A stretch of 64,000 nucleotides of DNA, from assembly GCF_002847285.1 (NCBI RefSeq), contig NZ_CP025407.1:7939001-8003000 (forward strand), given 5' to 3'. The translations under genes and the position numbers were made by a program. Within the stretch, counting starts at the first letter, position 1. Every line of letters begins with the position of its first letter. Of this stretch, positions 51,831-59,610 are shown one piece after another. Under the pieces are notes generated by a model, which did not search any database, had not been told where the DNA came from, and saw only the letters and a program-made list of their open reading frames with translations. The stretch comes from Streptomyces sp. CMB-StM0423 (lineage in GTDB: Bacteria > Actinomycetota > Actinomycetes > Streptomycetales > Streptomycetaceae).

Positions 51831-52640
51831 ATGCGGATTCGTATCGTCGACGCCTTCACCGACCGCCCGTTCTCGGGCAACCCTGCAGGCGTCGTACTCC
51901 TCGACGCCTTCCCGGATGATGACTGGCTGCAGAACGTCGCGCGGGAGGTCAACCACGCCGAGACGGCCTTCGCGCACCCGCTTCCCGAGGACGGCGACGC
52001 GGATTGGGCACTGCGGTGGTTCACACCCGCCGCCGAGGTGTCTCTGTGTGGCCATGCCACCTTGGCAACGGCCCATGTGCTCGCCGCCACGGGCACGACC
52101 CGCGGCCCGGTCCGGTTCGCGACCCGTGGCGGGATCCTGGTGGCGGCACCGAACGAGGACGGCACGATCACCCTGGACTTCCCGACCGCGCCGCTGGCCG
52201 AGGAGCCGGTGCCGGCCGAACTCGCCGAGGCTCTGAGGGCGCAGGTGCTGTCCGTTTACGACACGGGCGAGGACATGGGCGACCTTCTGGTCGAGTTGCG
52301 TGACGAGAAGACCGTGCTGGCCCTGGACCCCGACCACCGTGCCCTGATCGCGTGCTCCGAGCGGGGCATCGTCGCCACCGCCCGCGCCGAGGACCCCGCA
52401 CGCGGATACGACTTCGTGAGCCGCTGCTTCTTCCCCCGCATCGGCATCGACGAGGACCCGGTGACCGGCAGCGCGCACACCGCGCTCGCCCCGTTCTGGG
52501 GCCCGCGGCTGGGTCGTACCGACCTGACGGGCTGGCAGGCATCGCCGCGCTCCGGCTTGGTCCGCGTCGGGCTGCGCGGTGCACGTACCCTGCTCACAGG
52601 CCGCGCCGTCACGGTCATCGAGGGCGAACTCCGCGCGTAA
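51831..52640 (+). CDS. PhzF-family isomerase/epimerase-like protein
   Basis: A 269-aa cytosolic protein of the diaminopimelate-epimerase fold. Catalytic-type Glu44 lies in REVNHAETAF; WFTPAAEVSLCGHATLATAH and IDEDPVTGSAHTALAPFW are the family's strongest blocks. PhzF acts in phenazine synthesis, but no phenazine genes are present, and most members are of unknown function. ATG 51831 has only a weak GCGGA upstream. It converges on the permease gene at 52663 with 22 bases between stops. Confidence 0.85.
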   Translation: MRIRIVDAFTDRPFSGNPAGVVLLDAFPDDDWLQNVAREVNHAETAFAHPLPEDGDADWALRWFTPAAEVSLCGHATLATAHVLAATGTTRGPVRFATRGGILVAAPNEDGTITLDFPTAPLAEEPVPAELAEALRAQVLSVYDTGEDMGDLLVELRDEKTVLALDPDHRALIACSERGIVATARAEDPARGYDFVSRCFFPRIGIDEDPVTGSAHTALAPFWGPRLGRTDLTGWQASPRSGLVRVGLRGARTLLTGRAVTVIEGELRA

Positions 52641-52662
52641 CCGCTGGCCGGAGTGCCTGGCC

Positions 52663-53676
52663 TCACTCCTTGACCGCTCCGGCGTTGGCCCCGCGGATGA
52701 AGTGGCGCTGGAAGAAGAAGAACAGCACCGCCACCGGCACGGTCGACAGCACCGCCGCGGCGAGCTTCAGCGGGAACTGGCTGCCGCCGCCGAGGCCGCC
52801 GGAGACGAACCTCGCCAGGCCCGTCGTCAACGTCTCGTACTGCTCGGACTGCGTGGCCACCAGGAAGTGGGTGAACTCGTTCCAGGAGCCCTGGAAGGAC
52901 AGGATCGTCAGCGTGATCAGCGCGGGCCTCGCCATGGGCAGCACCACCGACCAGAACGTGCGCAGCACCCCCGCCCCGTCGATCCGCGCCGCTTCCTCCA
53001 GCTCGCGCGGCACGGTCTCGAAGAACTGCTTCATGATGAAGATCCCGGCCGCGTCCACCAGCAGCGGCACCACCATCCCGGAGTAGGTGTCGAACATGCC
53101 GAAGCTGTTGAGCACCAGGAACCTGGGAATCAGCAGCACGACCCCGGGCACCGCCATCACCGCCAGGACGAAGCCGGCGAGCACCGCCCGGCCGGGGAAC
53201 CGCAGCCGCGCCAGCGCGTATCCGGCCATCGAGTCGAACAGCACCCGCCCCGCCGTTATCAGCACGGTGACGAGCGCGGAGTTGGCCAGCCAGCGCGGGA
53301 ACGGCACGCTGTCCGCTTCCCCGCCCAGGCCGAACAGCCGCTCGTACGTGATCGTCGTCGGCGTCGACGGCCACAGCGCCAGCGGGTCGGCGGCCGCGTC
53401 CGCCTCGGTCTTGAAACTGTTCGAGATCTGCAGCAGGAAGGGCAGCAGGTACAGCAGCGCCAGACCCGCGACCAGCGCGTAGCCGAACAGCCGCGCGGGC
53501 CGCGGGAACCGGGGCAGGACCGGCCGCTCGTCCCGGGCGTCGCCGGTGGGGCGCCGCCGGCCGAGCGCGCGGGCGCCGAGATGCAGGCGACGTACGGACC
53601 TGCCGTGAGCCGTGCCCTCCCCGGCCATGGTGCGGCCGTCTTCCGCGGCGCGAGACGTGGTGTCGGTGGCAGTCAT
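52663..53676 (-). CDS. CUT1 sugar ABC transporter permease (MalG type)
   Basis: A 337-aa permease with a long charged cytoplasmic head (about 75 residues), six hydrophobic segments and the EAA loop RELEEAARIDGAGVLRTFWSVVLP. The end, QRHFIRGANAGAVKE, is typical of MalG-like subunits. It overlaps the partner permease by ATGA. No ATPase is encoded in the operon, so a shared one is expected. Confidence 0.9.
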   Translation of the reverse strand: MTATDTTSRAAEDGRTMAGEGTAHGRSVRRLHLGARALGRRRPTGDARDERPVLPRFPRPARLFGYALVAGLALLYLLPFLLQISNSFKTEADAAADPLALWPSTPTTITYERLFGLGGEADSVPFPRWLANSALVTVLITAGRVLFDSMAGYALARLRFPGRAVLAGFVLAVMAVPGVVLLIPRFLVLNSFGMFDTYSGMVVPLLVDAAGIFIMKQFFETVPRELEEAARIDGAGVLRTFWSVVLPMARPALITLTILSFQGSWNEFTHFLVATQSEQYETLTTGLARFVSGGLGGGSQFPLKLAAAVLSTVPVAVLFFFFQRHFIRGANAGAVKE

Positions 53677-54764
53677 GCGCGGCTCCTCTCCGAGGTGCCC
53701 CGCCGTCCCCGATTCCTGAGCCGGTCCCGCCCGGGGCCGCGCTCCCGCAGCAGCCAGCGCTGCAGCAGGACGAGCGTCAGGATGATCGCGAAGAGGAGGA
53801 AGGCGACCGCCGCGCCCTGCCCGAAGTCGGCGCTGTCGAAGGCCGAGCTGTACGACAGGAAGGCCGGCGTCAGCGTGGTGTTGGCGGGGGAGCCCTGCCC
53901 CATGACGTAGACCATGTCGAAGACCTGCCAACTGCCGATCATCGCCAGGGTGAGCACCAGGAACACCACGGGGCGGATCGACGGAAGGATCACGTGCCAC
54001 AACATCCGGCGACGGCCCACGCCGTCGAGCGCCGCGGCCTCCTCCAGCTCGCGCGGGATGTTCTGCAGGGCGGCCAGGAAGATCAGCATGAAGGTGCCGG
54101 AGGTGGTCCAGGTCGCCATCAGCACCAGGGTGAGCAGCGCCACCGAGGGCCCGGCGAGCCACTCGGTCAGCGGCAGCCCGAGGAAGTCGTGCGCCGCCAG
54201 GGACGCGCTGGGTTGGTCGGGGTCGACGAGGCCGAGCCCGCCGAGCAGCACCCAGGTCACGCCGCGCGGGTCGTTCAGCCAGTTCGGTCCCTCGACGCCG
54301 ACCCAGGAGAGCAGGCTGTTGACCGCCCCGCTGCCCTGGAAGAGGAAGAGGAACACGGTGGCGACGGCGATCGAGCTGGTGACGGACGGGAAGTAGAACG
54401 TGGTGCGTGCCAGCCCGCGGCCCTTCAGCAGCCGCTGGTTGACGACCAGCGCGAGAAGCAGACCTGCCGAAGTGGCGAGCGGCACGGCCAGCAGGACGTA
54501 GTACGCGTTGTTCCGCAGCGAGGTCGCGAACAGCGTGCGGTCCAGGCCGTCCTGTGTGAGTAGCGCCCGGTAGTTGTCCAGGCCGACGAAGTCCGCCTCG
54601 CCGCCGGTGAAGGGGTTGGACTGGCCGTTCCAGTCGAGCAGCGATACCCATATCGCCATGAACACGGGCAGTGCCAGGAACAGCCCGAGGACAACCGCCA
54701 TGGGGCTGACGAACAGCCAGCCCCAAAGACGCTCGCGGCCGTGGACGGTGCCCCTGCGCCTCAC
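53673..54764 (-). CDS. CUT1 sugar ABC transporter permease (MalF type)
   Basis: A 363-aa permease. Six hydrophobic segments and the EAA loop RELEEAAALDGVGRRRMLWHVILP are visible. A periplasmic stretch between segments three and four is longer than usual (WLNDPRGVTWVLLGGLGLVDPD). GTG 54764 overlaps the binding-protein stop, which fixes the start. Confidence 0.9.
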   Translation of the reverse strand: MRRRGTVHGRERLWGWLFVSPMAVVLGLFLALPVFMAIWVSLLDWNGQSNPFTGGEADFVGLDNYRALLTQDGLDRTLFATSLRNNAYYVLLAVPLATSAGLLLALVVNQRLLKGRGLARTTFYFPSVTSSIAVATVFLFLFQGSGAVNSLLSWVGVEGPNWLNDPRGVTWVLLGGLGLVDPDQPSASLAAHDFLGLPLTEWLAGPSVALLTLVLMATWTTSGTFMLIFLAALQNIPRELEEAAALDGVGRRRMLWHVILPSIRPVVFLVLTLAMIGSWQVFDMVYVMGQGSPANTTLTPAFLSYSSAFDSADFGQGAAVAFLLFAIILTLVLLQRWLLRERGPGRDRLRNRGRRGTSERSRA

Positions 54765-56005
54765 TTCGTGCTCTCTTCTATCACCGGCTCTCCGTTGCGC
54801 TGCACGTCGGCGAGGATCGTCGCCGGGTCCGCGCCCTTCAGCCCGAGCAGCTCGCTGTTGAGCTGGGCGAGCACCTTGTCCATGCCCTGGACGGTCACCG
54901 GCCCCTGCATGCCCTCGCCGGCAGGGGTCCAGGGCTCGCGGTCGGGGTGGTCGCCGAAGTACGTCTCCGCCGCGCTCTCCCGGGCGGGGATGGCACCGAA
55001 GCCCTCGCCCATGGCGGCCTGTTGCTCCGGCGCGGTGAGGTGCCGTACGAGATCCACGGCGGCGGCGCGGTGCGTGCTGTCCTGTGCGATGCCCCAGCAG
55101 GTGCTGAAGGCGAGGTCACCGCTGCCCGCGGGGCCGTCGGGGAGTTCGGCGAGCCGGTAGTCGGTGTCCGGGAAGTCGTGCTCCATCTGGCCGGCGAACC
55201 AACTGCCCTCGATGGTCATGGCGGCCTTGCCCTGGCCGAATGCCTCACCGGCGTTCAGCGCGTCGACGTCCTTGGCGTACTTCCACCAGCCGTCCTGCAA
55301 CCCGCGCTTGACGAATCCGAGGGCCTCGGCGTTCTCCGGGGAGTCGGCCGTCATCTCCGTCTGCTCGACGTCGGTGATCCATCCGCCCGCCTGCTTCATG
55401 AACGCGCCGAGGCGCTGGTACTCCTCGCTGGTCACCAGTCCGGTGACGTCGCCGCGGGTGAGCTTCTTCGCCACGCTCTCCAACTCGGCCCAGCTCGTGG
55501 GGTAGTCCGCCTCGGTGAGCCCGGCCGCCTTCCACAGCTTCGGGTTCACGGCCAGGGCCAGGGAGCTGGCGTCCTTGGGCACGCAGGTCAGATCGCCGTC
55601 GTACGAGAACGACTGCCGCAGCGCCTCGGGGAAGTCCTCGACGTTCTCGACCTTGTCGCCGTACGGGAAGAGGGAGCCGCCGGCGGCGTAGTTGGCGAAC
55701 TGGTCGGAGGCGACGTAGAAGGCGTCGGGCGGGTTGCCTCCGGCGAAGGCTTGGCCGAGCTGCTGGTTCATGTCCTTCGCCGCCTGTACGCGGACCTCGT
55801 TGCCGGAGGACTTCTCGTAGCCGGCGACGGCCTCCTCCACGGCGTTCGTCTCGGCCGCGCCGGAGGAGGCGATGAGCACGGTGAGCTCTTGCTTTCCGCC
55901 GGTGTCCTGCTCGGTGTCGTCGTCTCCGAAGCCGGAGGAACAACCGGTGGCGACGAGGAGGCTGAGGCCGCCGGCGAGGGCGACCAGAGAGGTGCGGTTC
56001 TTCAT
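54761..56005 (-). CDS. CUT1 sugar-binding lipoprotein
   Basis: A 414-aa MalE-like binding lipoprotein; the lipobox ends at Cys22 (LVATGC) and an acidic tether follows. Blocks NPPDAFYVASDQFANYAAGG, PKDASSLALAVNPKLW and GKAAMTIEGSWFAGQM suit alpha-glucoside or other oligosaccharide receptors. It lies 102 bases after the LacI gene on the same strand, so regulator and importer may form one operon. The divergent debranching-like glucosidase makes an alpha-glucan oligosaccharide the most likely ligand (inference). Confidence 0.9.
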   Translation of the reverse strand: MKNRTSLVALAGGLSLLVATGCSSGFGDDDTEQDTGGKQELTVLIASSGAAETNAVEEAVAGYEKSSGNEVRVQAAKDMNQQLGQAFAGGNPPDAFYVASDQFANYAAGGSLFPYGDKVENVEDFPEALRQSFSYDGDLTCVPKDASSLALAVNPKLWKAAGLTEADYPTSWAELESVAKKLTRGDVTGLVTSEEYQRLGAFMKQAGGWITDVEQTEMTADSPENAEALGFVKRGLQDGWWKYAKDVDALNAGEAFGQGKAAMTIEGSWFAGQMEHDFPDTDYRLAELPDGPAGSGDLAFSTCWGIAQDSTHRAAAVDLVRHLTAPEQQAAMGEGFGAIPARESAAETYFGDHPDREPWTPAGEGMQGPVTVQGMDKVLAQLNSELLGLKGADPATILADVQRNGEPVIEESTK

Positions 56006-56107
56006 CGGAGAGTCCTTCGGGTTGCGGCTCGGGAAGCGGGGAGGGGTGCGGTGCGCCGATGCGGTGCGGGGGAGGTACGCAGGGGGTACGGCTCGGTGCC
56101 GTACAGC

Positions 56108-57196
56108 TCAGTGGCGTGTGCGCGGCTGCGGCCCCGCGGCGGGGCCCGCGGAGTCACGGACGACGAACGAGGGCGGCAGCAGCAGCCGTTCGGGCGCGCG
56201 GCCGGAGTCGGCCATACGGGCGAGCAGCAGCCGGACGCACTCGCGGCCCGCGGCGTCCAGCGGCTGCGCGACGCTGGCCAGGCTCGGCGTGAGCAGCGGC
56301 GCCGCGGGGGTGTCGTCGAAGCCGGTGACGGCCACGTCCGCGCCCGGCCTGAGGCCGCGGTCGGCGAGCGCCCGGTAGCAGCCGACGGCCAGGGTGTCGC
56401 TGGCCGCGACGACGGCGGTGGCGCCGGCGTCGAGCAGCGGGCCGGCGGCGTGCCGGGCGGCCTCCACGTCGTCCTCGCTCTCCGCGCGGCGGCCGCGCAC
56501 CGGCAGCCCGTGGCGTTGCAGGGCGCGTTTCCAGCCCGCGGCCCGCTCGTCGCCGGTGCCGGAGCCGCGTGGCCAGCCGAGGAAGGCGATCCGCACGTGG
56601 CCCAGGCCGACGAGGTGGTCGACCGCGGCGTCGGTGCCGGCGGCGTTGTCGATGTCGACCCAGTCGCCGACCTTCCGCCCCGACCACATCCGCCCGAAGG
56701 CGGCGAACGGCACGCCGTGCCCGGCGAGCCACGCCTGCCGGGGGTCGCCGTGCGCGGTGCCGCTGAGTACGAAGCCGTCGACGTTGTGGGTGTCCAGCAG
56801 CTCCTGGTACGCCTCCAGCAACCCGGGCCCGGTGGGGGCGGCGAACAGCAGGATGCGATGGCCGGCCTCGTCCGCGGTCTGGGAGAGCGCGTGCAGAAAG
56901 TGATCGAGCACCGGGGTGGCGGTACCCGGCGGCACGGGCTGGATGCCGTAGCCGAGGAGTTTGCTGGAGCGGGTGCGCAGGGTCTGCGCGGCGCGGTGGG
57001 GGCGGTAGCCGAGGGCGTCGATGGCCTGCCGTACGCGCTCCAGGGTGTCGGGGCGTAGCAGGTCGGGCGAGTTGATGGCGTTGGAGACGGTCTGCGGGGA
57101 GACCCCCGCGCGTGCGGCGACCATCGCCAGCGTCACGTTCCCGGTCGCCCCTGCCCGCTGGGGCGCTCCCGCCCGTTGGCCCGACAGCTCTGCCAT
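56108..57196 (-). CDS. LacI-family transcriptional regulator of the CUT1/debranching locus
   Basis: A 362-aa repressor. Helix-turn-helix and hinge: VTLAMVAARAGVSPQTVSNAINSPDLLRPDTLERV, then ALGYRPHRAAQTL. The effector domain has VDGFVLSGTAHG, LGHVRIAFLGWP and VTGFDDTPAAPLL. ATG 57196 follows AGGAGGG; other starts upstream lack conserved residues. Two operator-like sites TTGGAnCGnTCCAA (57267 and 57316) lie in the divergent region, so it should control its own operon and the glucosidase gene together. Confidence 0.9.
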   Translation of the reverse strand: MAELSGQRAGAPQRAGATGNVTLAMVAARAGVSPQTVSNAINSPDLLRPDTLERVRQAIDALGYRPHRAAQTLRTRSSKLLGYGIQPVPPGTATPVLDHFLHALSQTADEAGHRILLFAAPTGPGLLEAYQELLDTHNVDGFVLSGTAHGDPRQAWLAGHGVPFAAFGRMWSGRKVGDWVDIDNAAGTDAAVDHLVGLGHVRIAFLGWPRGSGTGDERAAGWKRALQRHGLPVRGRRAESEDDVEAARHAAGPLLDAGATAVVAASDTLAVGCYRALADRGLRPGADVAVTGFDDTPAAPLLTPSLASVAQPLDAAGRECVRLLLARMADSGRAPERLLLPPSFVVRDSAGPAAGPQPRTRH

Positions 57197-57266
57197 GGCT
57201 GTCCCTCCTGCGCCGTGCTCCGGTGACAGTCCGCGGAGCTCCGTGAAGCCGCTGAAGCACCGTGGG

Positions 57267-57280
57267 TTGGAGCGATCCAA
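57267..57280. promoter_or_regulatory. LacI-type operator TTGGAGCGATCCAA
   Basis: 14-bp palindrome with a CG centre, 71 bases upstream of the LacI ATG and just upstream of the rightward -35. Confidence 0.7.
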
Positions 57281-57284
57281 AGGA

Positions 57285-57313
57285 TTGTGATCCATTTGAA
57301 CTGCGCTTACATT
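57285..57313 (+). promoter_or_regulatory. Promoter of the debranching-enzyme-like gene
   Basis: TTGTGA (57285-57290), 17-base spacer, TACATT (57308-57313). The predicted start near 57320 falls inside the second operator, so bound repressor would block it. Confidence 0.65.
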
Positions 57314-57315
57314 TC

Positions 57316-57329
57316 TTGGAACGCTCCAA
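57316..57329. promoter_or_regulatory. LacI-type operator TTGGAACGCTCCAA
   Basis: Second 14-bp site, 49 bases from the first centre to centre. Together they bracket the promoter, and looping or cooperative binding is possible. Confidence 0.7.
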
Positions 57330-57356
57330 TGCCTCAGAGATTGGTCCTCACCTGAG

Positions 57357-59492
57357 ATGAGTGTCAAGACCCCGGAGGGGACCGGCGTCGAATCGGCCTC
57401 TCAAGCGGGCCTGCAGCCCTTCCTGCACGACCGTGTCGTCACACTGCATGCGCCGGCCTTCGCCGTCTCCCGGCCCGACGGGCAGTTGCACGACGGCGCG
57501 GACGGCTTCTACCACGGCGAACGCCGCGCCCTGGCACGGCTGTCGGTCTCCGCCGACGGCGTGCCCGCGGCACCGGTCTCGGGAGGGCTGGAAGGTGCGG
57601 ACCGCGCGCTGTTCCGCACCGTGCTGCGCGGGGTCGCCGAGACCACCGCCGACCCCGCCGTCGTGCTGGAGCGGCGGCGCGCCACCGCTCCGGGCCGGCT
57701 GACCGAGTCGCTGCGGGTGCGCAACTCCGGCCGGATCCCGGCGCTGATACGGCTGACCGTGGACGCGGGCACCGACCTGGCCACCATGGAGGAGGTCAAA
57801 GCGGGCCGGCCGCCGGGCCAGGCCGCTGCCGCGATCGACGTCGCCACCGGCACCACGCTCGTCTGGACCGACGCCACCGTGACGGTACGGCTGACCGGCT
57901 CCCCGGCGCCCACCGGCATCGAGGCCGGCGCCTCCGGGGGCCGGTTGCACTACGACGTGGCGCTGGCCCCCGGCGACGTCTGGGACGCCGACCTCGTGTG
58001 CACCGCCGAGGACGCCGAGGGCGAGCCGTTCCCCGCCGCGGCCCCCGGCAGCCCACCCTGGCGCACTCCCCGGGTACGCAGCGCCGACCGCCGACTCGAC
58101 GTCTGGCTCGACCGGTCCCACGCCGACCTCGAACGGCTGCTGCTGGCCGATCCCCGGCGCCCCGACGACCTGTTCCTCGCGGCCGGGGCCCCCTGGTTCG
58201 CCACGCTCTTCGGCCGCGACTCGCTGTGGGCCGCGCGGATGCTGCTGCCGCTCGGCACCCGGCTCGCCGCAAGCACGTTGCGGATCCTGGCCCGCCGCCA
58301 GGGCACCGTCACCGACCCGGCCACCGAGGAGCAGCCGGGCAAGATCCTGCACGAGGTACGCCGCGCGGGCCTGTGCCTGTCCGGCAGGTCCGCGTCGCTG
58401 CCGCCCGTGTACTACGGCACGGTCGACGCCACCCCGCTGTGGGTGACCCTGCTGCACGACGCCTGGCGTTGGGGTCTGGACCCGGCCGAGGTCGAGGCGC
58501 TGCTGCCGCACGCCGAGCGGGCCCTGACCTGGATGAACGAGTACGGCGACGCCGACGGCGACGGCTTCCTGGAGTACGTCGACACCACCGGCACGGGCCT
58601 GGCCAACCAGGGCTGGAAGGACTCCGGCGACGGCATCCGGTTCCGCGACGGCCGGCTCGCGGAGCCGCCGATCGCCCTGTGCGAGGTGCAGAGTTACGCC
58701 TACGAGGCCGCCCGGGGCGGCGCCGCGCTGCTGCGTGCCTTCGGCCGCCCTGGCGCGGAGCGCTGGGAGGAATGGGCGGAACGCCTGAAGTCCCGGTTCC
58801 GCGAGGCATTCTGGGTCGAGGACGCCCGTGGCCCGTACCCCGCCGTCGCGCTGGACCGCGACAAACGCCCCGTCGACTCGGTGACGTCGGGGTTCGGGCA
58901 TCTGCTGGGCACCGGCCTGCTGAATCCCGAGGAGAGCGCTCTGCTGGCCAAGCGACTGGCCGAAGCCGACCTCGACTCGGGCTTCGGGCTGCGCACGCTC
59001 AGCAGCGACTCCGGCGGCTACAACCCGCTCGGCTACCACATCGGCTCGGTCTGGCCGCACGACACCGCCATCGCCGTGCACGGCCTCGCTCGCGCCGGCT
59101 TCCCCGAGCCCGCGGCAGCCCTGGCCACCGGACTGCTCCGAGCCGCCGGCGACTTCGACGCCCGGCTGCCGGAGCTGTTCGCCGGCTACGGCACGGACTC
59201 CGGCAGCCGTCCCGTCCCGTACCCGGCGGCCTGCCGCCCGCAGGCGTGGGCGGCCGCGTCCGTGGTACTGGTACTGCAGTCGCTGCTGGGTCTCACTCCC
59301 GACGTCCCGAACGGCACGCTGACGGTCTCCCCGCAGGTCCCCGGCGCCCTCCTCCCACTCCGCGCCGCGGGCCTCGAAGTCGCTGGTGCCCCCCTGGAGA
59401 TCGTGCTGTCCGCCGACGGCACCCCGACCATTCAGGCGCCCGCGGGAATCACGGTCCAGACCCGCCGCGACGCGACGACGCAGCGGACTTGA
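57357..59492 (+). CDS. Glycogen-debranching/GH15-like glucosidase (GDE_N_bis type)
   Basis: A 711-aa cytosolic enzyme. The N-terminal beta domain (residues about 20-235, with FYHGERRALARLSV and RRRATAPGRLTESLRVRNSG) resembles the GDE_N_bis family. The rest is an alpha/alpha barrel with APWFATLFGRDSLWAARML, YGTVDATPLWV, NQGWKDSGDGI and GYHIGSVWPHDTAIA; acidic catalytic residues are probably in FGRDS and WKDSGD. Related proteins are annotated amylo-alpha-1,6-glucosidases, though some hydrolyse other alpha-glycosides. ATG 57357 has a poor ribosome site about 37 bases after the predicted transcription start. It diverges from a LacI/CUT1 importer operon with shared operators. Confidence 0.85.
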   Translation: MSVKTPEGTGVESASQAGLQPFLHDRVVTLHAPAFAVSRPDGQLHDGADGFYHGERRALARLSVSADGVPAAPVSGGLEGADRALFRTVLRGVAETTADPAVVLERRRATAPGRLTESLRVRNSGRIPALIRLTVDAGTDLATMEEVKAGRPPGQAAAAIDVATGTTLVWTDATVTVRLTGSPAPTGIEAGASGGRLHYDVALAPGDVWDADLVCTAEDAEGEPFPAAAPGSPPWRTPRVRSADRRLDVWLDRSHADLERLLLADPRRPDDLFLAAGAPWFATLFGRDSLWAARMLLPLGTRLAASTLRILARRQGTVTDPATEEQPGKILHEVRRAGLCLSGRSASLPPVYYGTVDATPLWVTLLHDAWRWGLDPAEVEALLPHAERALTWMNEYGDADGDGFLEYVDTTGTGLANQGWKDSGDGIRFRDGRLAEPPIALCEVQSYAYEAARGGAALLRAFGRPGAERWEEWAERLKSRFREAFWVEDARGPYPAVALDRDKRPVDSVTSGFGHLLGTGLLNPEESALLAKRLAEADLDSGFGLRTLSSDSGGYNPLGYHIGSVWPHDTAIAVHGLARAGFPEPAAALATGLLRAAGDFDARLPELFAGYGTDSGSRPVPYPAACRPQAWAAASVVLVLQSLLGLTPDVPNGTLTVSPQVPGALLPLRAAGLEVAGAPLEIVLSADGTPTIQAPAGITVQTRRDATTQRT

Positions 59493-59502
59493 CCGCAGCC
59501 TC

Positions 59503-59518
59503 TGTGGTGAGGCGGGTG
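59503..59518. terminator. Small hairpin between convergent genes
   Basis: GCCTC pairs with GAGGC around TGTGGT. It lies 11 bases past the glucosidase stop and could end transcription from either side. Short and uncertain. Confidence 0.35.
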
Positions 59519-59610
59519 TGGCACAGGGGGGAGAGCGTCACCAGGTTCAGCCCACGGGTCCGAGGTCGGATGCCGCGCTGGCCGCCTCGCCTGGTGCGGC
59601 CGTAGGGCCG

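Noticed and set aside
51831..52640. Phenazine biosynthesis because of a PhzF-like gene
   Set aside because: No other phenazine genes occur in the window, and PhzF-like proteins are widespread with unknown roles.
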